DNA from: Thermodesulfovibrionia bacterium
Lineage (GTDB): Bacteria; Nitrospirota; Thermodesulfovibrionia; UBA6902
Reading direction: 5' to 3'
DNA: 39,210 bases
Assembly: GCA_945787795.1 (NCBI GenBank)
Contig: CALZJD010000017.1
Coordinates: 1-39,210 of the forward strand
Shown: positions 32,468 through 39,210 of the stretch, in pieces
Layout of the letters: the number at the start of each line of letters is the position of its first letter
Numbering within the stretch: position 1 is the stretch's first letter
The notes under the pieces: model-generated
Database searches by the model: none
The model's input: only the letters and a program-made list of their open reading frames with translations
Told to the model about the DNA's origin: nothing
Position numbers and translations under genes: made by a program

Positions 32468-33274
32468 CTATTTTCTACTTCCCTTTGCCTTGCTTTTCAT
32501 ATCCTTAAATATCTGGTCAGCCTCTTTCGGTGTTGCTTTCTTATGAATCACGGCATGCAGCGCCTTCATCATTGCAACGGGGTATTTGTGCTGCCAGACA
32601 TTTCTGCCGAGGTTAACACCTATGGCGCCATTTGTTATTCCATCATGAACAAAGTTAAAGACTTCAAGTTCAGTCGTGCATTTTGGTCCGCCCGCAATGA
32701 CTATGGGAACAGGACATGAATGGGTGACCTTTTCAAAATCTTCACACCAGTAGGTTTTAACGACCCTGGCGCCGAGTTCAGCAGCAATTCTTGAGCATAA
32801 TGCCAGGTAACGTGCATCACGCTTGGCAAGTTCCTTACCAACAGCGGTTACCGCCATTACCGGAATACCATATCTTTCACACCTGTCTACAAGTCTGCCG
32901 AGATTGGTGAGTGTCTGCTTTTCATATTCGGTCCCCACAAATATGGACATCCCAACAGCCATGGCATTCAAACGGATAGCCTCTTCTACAGAAGTGGTCA
33001 GTTCTTCATTTGCAAGATCACCACCGATCACACTTGTACCGCCTGAGACCCTGAGAATAACTGGTTTAGTCTTCATCGGATCAATGGCATTGCGTAACAC
33101 ACCTCTTGTAACGAACAGGGCATCAGCATATGAAAGAAGGGGTTTTATGGTCTCTCCCGGTCTCTCCAGCCGACTGGTCGGTCCAAGAAAATATCCATGA
33201 TCTATGGGAAGGAAAAAACATTTCCCATCAGATTTTGTGATTTGCGCCATACGGTTTTTCATTCCCCAGTCCAT
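32468..33274 (-). CDS. Class I aldolase of the DeoC/LsrF/archaeal FBA family
   Basis: 268 residues, start behind AAGGAGGTAATG. It is a TIM barrel with FLPIDHGYFLGP at strand 1, VILRVSGGTS, AVGMSIFVGTEYE, and ARVVKTYWCEDF, whose Lys is the expected Schiff-base residue; the phosphate-binding end is VIAGGPKCTTE and GAIGVNLGRNVWQH. Relatives include LsrF, archaeal fructose-bisphosphate aldolase and the ADH synthase of aromatic biosynthesis. The first is closest in length and tone, but no Lsr transport or signalling genes are nearby. It clusters with a dehydrogenase and a PfkB kinase. Confidence 0.85.
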   Translation of the reverse strand: MDWGMKNRMAQITKSDGKCFFLPIDHGYFLGPTSRLERPGETIKPLLSYADALFVTRGVLRNAIDPMKTKPVILRVSGGTSVIGGDLANEELTTSVEEAIRLNAMAVGMSIFVGTEYEKQTLTNLGRLVDRCERYGIPVMAVTAVGKELAKRDARYLALCSRIAAELGARVVKTYWCEDFEKVTHSCPVPIVIAGGPKCTTELEVFNFVHDGITNGAIGVNLGRNVWQHKYPVAMMKALHAVIHKKATPKEADQIFKDMKSKAKGSRK

Positions 33275-33317
33275 AACATTACCTCCTTATATTTTTTTAT
33301 CAGGAATAAACAGATCG

Positions 33318-34103
33318 CTATTTCTTTTTATACTTGGAAGCGTCCTTCTTCAGTTGCAATGATTCTTCAAGCATCATGACATATGTAATATACTTGACAC
33401 CGAACTTTATCAGCTCGATATCATCATTCTTCAGCTTTTCTACTGTCTCCTCATCTATATCAAAAATATTCAGAAAATTACTTTCAAAAATGAACCTCCT
33501 GAATTTGTCCAGATCATAACTGGCCATAAAAAACTGCATCTGCTTTTTTTCATCCAGCTCTTTACCGGGAAGGTTCTTTCTCAGCATCAGTGCCTTCCAC
33601 TCCTTGTTGATCTCATCGTACCTGTCAACTTCCTGGTCCTCTCTCCATGATGCTATGGTCCAGGTTTTTTTTTCATCAAATCCATAACAGTGCGGTTCAT
33701 CAATGACAAAATAAAACTCTTCAAGTTCAGGACCATCCTTCCCATCTTTTTTAAAGGTGCCCTGCCCTACCGGGTAATACCTGCAATTGGCAGGCCGGTC
33801 AGTATACACTTTGCAGCCCTCTTCAGAAACAAAGGGGCATCTCCTCTCTTCATCATCGATCATCTGCAGCATAAGAAGAGGATGGGATGTCTTATCATGA
33901 ATTTTCGCATATGTGTATTTCGTCAGAAACTCCTCTGATGTCATCCCAAGTCTGTCGCGCAGTCTCAAAATATCATAAGGTGTTAACATGATATCTATAT
34001 TACTGCAGCATTTTGTAAAGCATTTTATGTCCTTGTGGCACCTGAATTTCAACTTTGAATCAAGCGTCAGTTTTGTAGGCACAACAGCATCCATCTTACC
34101 CAT
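33318..34103 (-). CDS. YkgJ-family cysteine cluster protein, short form
   Basis: 261 residues, AAGGAGAT upstream. The metal site lies in the first 100 residues: FRCHKDIKCFTKCCSNIDIM, CPFVSEEGCKVYTDRPANCRYYPVG. It then contains a Trp/Arg-rich region (TWTIASWREDQEVDRYDEI) and a helical C-terminus ending in lysines. It is the first gene of the leftward group with the aldolase 43 bases downstream, so co-transcription is likely. It shares the family but little else with the 403-residue protein at 27985. Function is unknown; metal binding is expected. Confidence 0.85.
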   Translation of the reverse strand: MGKMDAVVPTKLTLDSKLKFRCHKDIKCFTKCCSNIDIMLTPYDILRLRDRLGMTSEEFLTKYTYAKIHDKTSHPLLMLQMIDDEERRCPFVSEEGCKVYTDRPANCRYYPVGQGTFKKDGKDGPELEEFYFVIDEPHCYGFDEKKTWTIASWREDQEVDRYDEINKEWKALMLRKNLPGKELDEKKQMQFFMASYDLDKFRRFIFESNFLNIFDIDEETVEKLKNDDIELIKFGVKYITYVMMLEESLQLKKDASKYKKK

Positions 34104-34232
34104 TTTTTATATATCTCCTTGAATAAATTGACAGTTCGTCATTAACATGTCATTCTGATTAAAGCGATTCCACTTCGAATTACAACTAAAGAGGCTTTTC
34201 AGGAGGGTGTTAATTTTCACGTAATGATTGGA

Positions 34233-35261
34233 CTAGTTCATCTTTTTCTGGTGACACTTCTGGCAAAACTCAAACCGGTTTTCAACGTCAAATGCCCACA
34301 GATGCGGGTAGTCAGAAGCATGAGAGTCGTGACAGCTCGCGCAGGTAAGCTCCCTTCCTTTTCTCAAGGGGTCATCCCTTTCCTTTGTGGGATGGCCCTC
34401 CTTGGAAAATGAGTCTCCCAGAACATGCCGGCCCGAGCCCATTTCAATATGACAGTTCACACAAAGGTCCCATGTCCTTTTATGAAGGTTAAATGCATTT
34501 CTTGCAGCATGAGGACTATGGCAAATGGTACACTTGCCCAGTGTAACAGGTCCGTGCTTGTATTTCTTGTTCAGCCACAATTGCTTCTGATCAAGGTGAC
34601 ATTTGAAACAAACTTCTGTATCAGGTTTTGCAACTGTATATCTGGGTTTTGAATATTCTTCATGACAGCTTAAGCAGCTCCACACCGCAGCAGGACCATG
34701 GACAAATTGAAATGACATTATGCCTTTATGACAGGAATAACAGGTAGAGGTATTTCTACTCTTCTCATCATTTGGACCACCGGTAGCAAGAGTAGTAATA
34801 TTCACAGGCCTTCTGTCCGCTTCTGTTGGTTCAAGCTGATGACATTCAGCACAGAGCTCCTTTTTTTCTGAATGAAAACTGTCTCTCCTGTAATCTGGGG
34901 GCCATTTCCTGTAGGCGCCAATAAGGTCAGTTCTGAGAAATACATCCCGGGTCACTATGTTTATAAGGGCATTATTCTTAAACGCTGCAAATTCAATCGT
35001 GTTTTTCCCTGGTTCAAGATGTACCGAATAACAGTTGACCTTGGCAATAATGCGAAATTCTATAATAATTTCGTTATTGACCCTCACAACCACTTTGTCA
35101 GCAGTCCCCTCTTTCACACTAAATGAAATCCCCACGGGCCCGTACTCCTTGATTATCCTGTCAGGCGGGTAATGGATGGTATAGATATCCTGTGCGTATC
35201 CTGCGTCTGCAGAAAGAGCCGTAAACCAAAGGAGTGAAAAAAAAATACGTCTTATTGACAT
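34233..35261 (-). CDS. Octahaem c-type cytochrome with an N-terminal beta-domain
   Basis: 342 residues with a signal peptide ending near GYAQ. Residues 25-115 form a haem-free beta-rich domain (YGPVGISFSVKEG, VVVRVNNEIIIEFRI). From residue 137 there are eight CxxCH motifs: CAECH, CYSCH, CLSCH, CFKCH, CTICH, CVNCH, CASCH, CQKCH. Many are paired with a distal His in FVHGP or KHGPV segments, as in doubled-CXXCH cytochromes. Periplasmic or surface electron transfer is expected. The start overlaps the end of the upstream redoxin-TPR gene by ten bases, so translation is probably coupled. Third gene of a three-gene unit. Confidence 0.92.
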   Translation of the reverse strand: MSIRRIFFSLLWFTALSADAGYAQDIYTIHYPPDRIIKEYGPVGISFSVKEGTADKVVVRVNNEIIIEFRIIAKVNCYSVHLEPGKNTIEFAAFKNNALINIVTRDVFLRTDLIGAYRKWPPDYRRDSFHSEKKELCAECHQLEPTEADRRPVNITTLATGGPNDEKSRNTSTCYSCHKGIMSFQFVHGPAAVWSCLSCHEEYSKPRYTVAKPDTEVCFKCHLDQKQLWLNKKYKHGPVTLGKCTICHSPHAARNAFNLHKRTWDLCVNCHIEMGSGRHVLGDSFSKEGHPTKERDDPLRKGRELTCASCHDSHASDYPHLWAFDVENRFEFCQKCHQKKMN

Positions 35262-36259
35262 TTAGATATGGAGGACGGGAGAATCTGTTTCCTGACTATT
35301 TTCTCTATCGCTTTTTTATACATTTCTATTGTCTTGTCCTTATTACCTTTCAGTTCGTATGCCTTTCCAAGTTCATAGTATGTCATCTGGGAGTATGGAT
35401 TGGCCACTGTTGCGCCCTCAAGGACTTCAATGGCCTTATCGTATTCCTTATTCAGGATCAACGCCCCTCCCAGTCCTGTCTTGATATCATTGGATTCAGG
35501 ATCAAGTTCAACAGCCGTATTAAATGTCTCGAGGGCCTTTTCGGCATCATCAGTTTCAAGGTAGAGAAAACCTAGAAGAGTAAGCGATTCAATACGGTCA
35601 GGTTTGGCCTCCGCAGATTTGACAGCCGTATCAACAGCCTGGTCAAACATCCTCATATTGACGAATTTCATTGCAAGATTATACAGCCTCATTGACTCAA
35701 GCGTTGCATCATCTGTCTTTGCCTTCTGTGGAGACAGTACATGTTCAAGTTCTTCATCATTGATTTCACCCAGCAACTTTCGTACATACCCATCAAGTTT
35801 CATCTTGTATGTGAGAGGATGACTGGGTATATCATAGGCTACAGCTCCTTCTTTATTAACCAGTATGGTTGTGGGAAATACCCGTATTCCATAATCGCCG
35901 TATGCCCTGCGGTCAGAATCAATAAACAATGGACAGGAGATGTCCTTTTCCCTGATCATGTTAGCGGCTTCTTCCTGATCATCACTGCTCTGAATGATAC
36001 AGATTGCCTGCACCCCTTTTTTATTGTACTTTTTCAGGACCTCATCAGTTTCCTTCAGGGCCATGGCCGACCTCTTCTGTCCTGTACGCCAGAAGAGGAC
36101 AATTAATGTCTTGTCCTTAAAATTGCTGATAGAGACTGTATCTCCATTAGTGCTGGATAAGGAAAAATCAGGTGCACCATGTCCGAGGGGAATACTGATG
36201 GCACTGGACAAAGGCGCAAACAGCAATAAACATACCAGGAAATATACAAGTCTCATCAT
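35252..36259 (-). CDS. TlpA-like thioredoxin-fold protein without cysteines, with C-terminal TPRs
   Basis: 335 residues, start ATGATG with AAGGTGACG upstream. A signal peptide (YFLVCLLLFAPLSSA) precedes a redoxin domain (APDFSLSSTNGDTVSISNFK, LIVLFWRTGQKRSAM, VFPTTILVNKEG). In TlpA/ResA the sequence FWATWCPPC holds CxxC; here it is FWRTGQKRS, so no disulfide chemistry is possible. Residues 200-320 are three to four TPR units (FDQAVDTAVKSAEAKPD, AEKALETFNTAVELDPE, YDKAIEVLEGATVANPY, KDKTIEMYKKAIEK). Sitting between two multihaem cytochrome genes and overlapping both, it likely acts as an assembly or scaffold protein for them. Confidence 0.88.
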   Translation of the reverse strand: MMRLVYFLVCLLLFAPLSSAISIPLGHGAPDFSLSSTNGDTVSISNFKDKTLIVLFWRTGQKRSAMALKETDEVLKKYNKKGVQAICIIQSSDDQEEAANMIREKDISCPLFIDSDRRAYGDYGIRVFPTTILVNKEGAVAYDIPSHPLTYKMKLDGYVRKLLGEINDEELEHVLSPQKAKTDDATLESMRLYNLAMKFVNMRMFDQAVDTAVKSAEAKPDRIESLTLLGFLYLETDDAEKALETFNTAVELDPESNDIKTGLGGALILNKEYDKAIEVLEGATVANPYSQMTYYELGKAYELKGNKDKTIEMYKKAIEKIVRKQILPSSISKCQ

Positions 36260-37623
36260 TCGTTCGTCACCTTTTTGACTCTGTCGTATTGTTTGATTTT
36301 ATGACATCCAGGAGCACAACTGCCGCCTGATTCGGTCTTCTCATAGTTGACTGGCAGGTCCCAGACACCAAATGGAACAGACTCCCTGATATGCTTCGGA
36401 AAATTACTTGCATGCGTTTCATGACAGGCACGGCATGTCCTGCCTTTAATGGCCTTGTTCACATGCAGGAAGTGAAGGTTCTGGCTGCCGTTTCTGAAGT
36501 TTGTCAGCTTGGTAGTGTCAGGATTCAGGGCAATTGTTTTCTCATGACATCCAAAACAGAGATTATAATTTTCAACTGCAAAGGGTTTATAAAAGGTAGG
36601 CGGATAATCGTTTCTCAATATCCTGAAGCTGTTGGAACCATGAGGATTATGGCAACCGGAACAGTCCTTCTGTTTGATCGGACCGTGGTGGTCCGTGTTT
36701 TCTGCAAGCCATTTGGTTATATTCGCCACAGACTCGCCCTTCTCTCTCTTATATTCCTGATTATGACAGCTGAGGCAGAGGTCCATCGGCTCCATTTTCA
36801 GGTTCTTTGCGATCTGGGACATGTGTGCATCATGGCAGTTCAGGCATGATTTGTCCCTGTCGATAGCCCCATGTTTTACTGATACGTTACTTAACTGATT
36901 TTTTATGTCTTCATGACACCCAACGCACAACTCGGGAGCACCGGCCTCAAGCATGAACTCCTTTGCTGCAGAATGAGGGTTATGACAACTTGCGCAGTCT
37001 TCTGATACGGGCTTATGCACAAAGGCAGCCTGCTGTATGGACTCGGCCTTGTCTGTATGACACATGTAACAGAGCTCTGATCCTTTTGCCCTGAGGTTCT
37101 TTTCATAATCAGATACATGTGGTTCATGACAGGCAATGCATCCTCCAACAGCAGCCGGACCATGTACCCATTTGCCTTTGATAATTTCATCATCATGGCA
37201 TTCAAAACAGACCTCTCCCCCCTTGGATACCATCTGGAATTTGTAGTCAGATCCATGAGGATTATGACATGATGTACATTCCCCTTCTTCTACCGGAGAA
37301 TGGATAAATTTCTTTGTCTTGAAATTATCATGACATGAGTAACAAGCCTTTGATATATCTTCTATCGCTTTAAACTTGAACTTTTTCGGGTTCTCTATAT
37401 GTCCCTTTGCTTCTCCGTGACATTTATCACAGGCCCCTTCACCTACTGGTCCGTGGACATACTTTACCTTATTAATATCTGCATGACATTTTGCAGTAAT
37501 ACAGGAAACAGTATTTTCAGCGGATTTTTTTTCCTGTGAATGAGATTCAGTCCCTGAAAAAATAACAGCAGCTGAACATATTAAAACTAAAACAATTAAC
37601 AGTACAATACGTTCTCTTCTCAT
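36256..37623 (-). CDS. Multihaem c-type cytochrome, 13 CxxCH plus two variant sites
   Basis: 455 residues from the ATG at 37623, with GGGAGGGATA upstream; an in-frame TTG at 37635 overlaps that site. The signal peptide ends near SGTESHS. Thirteen canonical CxxCH motifs occur in doubled-CXXCH order (CDKCH, CYSCH, CTSCH, CFECH, CIACH, CYMCH, CASCH, CVGCH, CLNCH, CLSCH, CSGCH, CFGCH, CRACH). The mature N-terminus has CITAKCH (C-x4-CH) and the C-terminus CAPGCH (C-x3-CH), so up to 15 haems may be bound. Repeated VHGPV and NPHGSD segments supply distal ligands. The divergent molybdopterin oxidoreductase may be an electron partner (inference). Confidence 0.92.
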   Translation of the reverse strand: MRRERIVLLIVLVLICSAAVIFSGTESHSQEKKSAENTVSCITAKCHADINKVKYVHGPVGEGACDKCHGEAKGHIENPKKFKFKAIEDISKACYSCHDNFKTKKFIHSPVEEGECTSCHNPHGSDYKFQMVSKGGEVCFECHDDEIIKGKWVHGPAAVGGCIACHEPHVSDYEKNLRAKGSELCYMCHTDKAESIQQAAFVHKPVSEDCASCHNPHSAAKEFMLEAGAPELCVGCHEDIKNQLSNVSVKHGAIDRDKSCLNCHDAHMSQIAKNLKMEPMDLCLSCHNQEYKREKGESVANITKWLAENTDHHGPIKQKDCSGCHNPHGSNSFRILRNDYPPTFYKPFAVENYNLCFGCHEKTIALNPDTTKLTNFRNGSQNLHFLHVNKAIKGRTCRACHETHASNFPKHIRESVPFGVWDLPVNYEKTESGGSCAPGCHKIKQYDRVKKVTNE

Positions 37624-37924
37624 TATCCCTCCCAAATAACATAAACTAAAATGCTGGATGAAATATAATATAATTTAATTCGCTGTTTTTTCAAGTTTTT
37701 CATGTGGTGAAATATATATATTTTACTAAAAATTCCCGAAAGACCATATTTTATTCCTGCCCTCCTCCAATTTAATTACAACCAGTTTGTACCCTCGAAG
37801 ATGCCCTGTCTGCGGGCAGGCAGGCGTTAGGTTGGGCAGAGCTGATACAATTTTGAAGTGCTAATAATCATTGAGACTTAATAATAATTGTGTTATAGAG
37901 ATTATGTAACGAAGATTAGCTGAT
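37624..37924. other. Divergent promoter region between cytochrome and oxidoreductase genes
   Basis: About 300 AT-rich bases. It contains a small inverted repeat CCTGTCTGC-GG-GCAGGCAGG near 37805-37824. No clear -35/-10 pair was found on either strand, and no gene is seen. Confidence 0.45.
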
Positions 37925-39210
37925 ATGAATATTTCAAGAAGAGATTTTCTCAGATACACAACACTGACCGCAACCGGCACTGCTGCAGGACTTGCTGATG
38001 CAGAGTTCATGAGTGAGCTGCTGGCAATGGGCATGAAGCCCCCTTTCAATATAAGTCAGGTACCGACATTTTGTGAAATGTGTTTCTGGAATTGCGGTGC
38101 CATAGCAACCGTTGTCAATGAACGGGTCGTGAAACTTGAGGGGAATCCAGTATGCCCGAGGTCAATGGGAAAACTGTGCGCAAGAGGCAACGCCGGCATT
38201 GGACAGCTTTATGACCCTGACAGACTTAAACACCCGATGATAAGAACGGGCAGCAGAGGCGACGGGAAATACAGAAAGGCGTCATGGGATGAAGCTCTTC
38301 ACTATGTAGCAGACAAAATGACCGGTATCAAGGAATCTTATGGGGCTGAGTCAATGGCATTTATGATGCATGGGGGAATCACGAGTCATCTCATGACCCT
38401 GCAGGGAGCATATGGCAGTCCAAATTTTGCTTTTCCTTCATTTGCCCAATGCAGAGGAGCAAGGGTTATAGCATATGAACTGACCTATGGAACAGATGTC
38501 GGGTCACCTGAACGGGTAGATTTAAGTAACAGTAAAGCCGTTGTTTTATTCGGGACGCATCTGGGCGAAAACATGCATAATTCCCAGGTGCAGGATTTTA
38601 CTGAGGCCATTGGCAATAACGCCACCATAATTGTTGCCGATCCCAGGTTTTCAACTGCTGCAGGTAAAGCGAGGTACTGGCTTCCCATTAAGCCCGGAAC
38701 AGATATGGCCCTTATCCTTGCATGGATTAACATTATCATTCAAAAAAAAATGTATGATCACGATTACGTCAACAGATATACTCTCGGGTTTGATGAATTA
38801 AAGAACACGGTAAAGGACTATTCACCTGAATGGGCCTCCGGGGAAACCGAAATTCCTGCCTCAATCATTGTTAAGACCGCAGTGGAACTTGCATCAAAGG
38901 CACCCTCGGTATGTGTGCACCCCGGACGCTTCACTGCATGGCACGGAAATGATACCCAGCGCGAAAGAGCAATAGCCATTCTTGGAGCAATTCTCGGTAC
39001 ATGGGGCAGGCAGGGAGGAATATATCTCCCTACCAAATCCTTGCTCCCCATGCCAGAAAGCAAAGCTTTTCCAAAACCTGACCGGCCAAGCCTTACCGGC
39101 GGACCGCACCGTTTTTCAAAACCGCAGTTAATGCAGGAAGTCAGAAGAGCAACTATCGAGGAAACACCCTATCCGATAAAAGGATGGGTTGTGGCAGGCA
39201 CTAATATGCT
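37925..39210 (+). CDS. Tat-exported molybdopterin oxidoreductase (Psr/Phs/Arr-like), C-terminus cut by the window edge
   Basis: The first 428 residues are in the window. Residues 4-10, SRRDFLR, form a twin-arginine signal. The [4Fe-4S] site is C50, C53, C57 and C85 (CEMCFWNCG, GKLCARGNAG), as in catalytic subunits of polysulfide/thiosulfate and arsenate reductases. The bis-MGD fold follows (KASWDEALHYVADKM, VVLFGTHLGENMHNS, ADPRFSTAAGKARYWLPIKPGTDMAL in part). QCRGARVIAYELTYGTDVGS occupies the position of the molybdenum-ligand loop, with Cys as possible ligand. Substrate cannot be assigned; sulfur compounds or arsenate are possible. It should partner with an FeS and a membrane subunit beyond the edge. 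It is divergent from the cytochromes. Confidence 0.88.
   Translation, partial: MNISRRDFLRYTTLTATGTAAGLADAEFMSELLAMGMKPPFNISQVPTFCEMCFWNCGAIATVVNERVVKLEGNPVCPRSMGKLCARGNAGIGQLYDPDRLKHPMIRTGSRGDGKYRKASWDEALHYVADKMTGIKESYGAESMAFMMHGGITSHLMTLQGAYGSPNFAFPSFAQCRGARVIAYELTYGTDVGSPERVDLSNSKAVVLFGTHLGENMHNSQVQDFTEAIGNNATIIVADPRFSTAAGKARYWLPIKPGTDMALILAWINIIIQKKMYDHDYVNRYTLGFDELKNTVKDYSPEWASGETEIPASIIVKTAVELASKAPSVCVHPGRFTAWHGNDTQRERAIAILGAILGTWGRQGGIYLPTKSLLPMPESKAFPKPDRPSLTGGPHRFSKPQLMQEVRRATIEETPYPIKGWVVAGTNM

Noticed and set aside
35252-36259. Functional ResA/TlpA thioredoxin for cytochrome c maturation
   Set aside because: The CxxC is absent, so thiol-disulfide exchange is not possible.

Overview
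The window reads as chromosomal DNA of an anaerobic, respiring Gram-negative bacterium. It carries two multihaem c-type cytochromes (8 and up to 15 haems), a Tat-exported molybdopterin oxidoreductase, a soluble Nfn/Hnd/Nuo-like flavin and iron-sulfur oxidoreductase operon, HtpX, lipoproteins and SPOR-domain proteins. A Nitrospirota- or Desulfobacterota-like host fits best, but nothing here fixes the taxon. I saw no rRNA, tRNA, phage, transposase or CRISPR array.

Layout. 1-633 (-): receiver-PAS protein cut by the left edge. 939-4264: a glutaredoxin-like gene, a family 2 glycosyltransferase, a polytopic membrane protein with a TPR tail, then a decayed copy of the tail of the glutaredoxin gene. 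4390-5800 (-): RhlE-type helicase with a promoter and an intrinsic terminator inside its leader. 6007-8206: an AT-rich stretch with a DUF3617 protein, a glycosidase-like lipoprotein and a small membrane protein. 8500-10793 (+): an envelope-stress-like group (DUF937, Kbp-like BON-LysM, HtpX, dodecin-like). 11306-12153: a lysine-rich SWIB protein and a zinc-ribbon protein.

12559-23676 (+) is the most unusual part. A NarL-type sensor kinase and response regulator lie directly upstream of an operon encoding NfnA, NfnB, a receiver domain fused to a NuoE-type helical domain, an HndB-like ferredoxin, an HndC/HydB/NuoF-like subunit and a NuoG-like molybdopterin subunit. The leader of the response regulator gene and the leader of the operon are homologous: both have ACCTA-type upstream boxes, TCGATTTACAG containing a TTTACA -35, and the same Shine-Dalgarno context. 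This suggests a self-regulated circuit. The last two subunits are each interrupted by a frameshifting deletion, and the NuoF-like one also has a 30-bp in-frame duplication. Most junctions in the operon contain palindromic repeats.

24176-29196: small secreted, zinc-ribbon, SIMPL, laminin-G/DUF1080-like, SPOR and YkgJ proteins. 29311-34103 (-): HDOD, PfkB kinase, zinc dehydrogenase, LsrF/DeoC-type class I aldolase and a second YkgJ protein. 34233-37623 (-): octahaem cytochrome, thioredoxin-fold/TPR protein without active-site cysteines, and a 13-15-haem cytochrome, overlapping in tandem. 37925 to the right edge (+): divergent molybdopterin oxidoreductase, incomplete.

At least eight copies of a GTAGGGGC...GCCCCTAC palindrome are scattered through the window. 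The outer arms are constant, while the inner core varies and always stays self-complementary.
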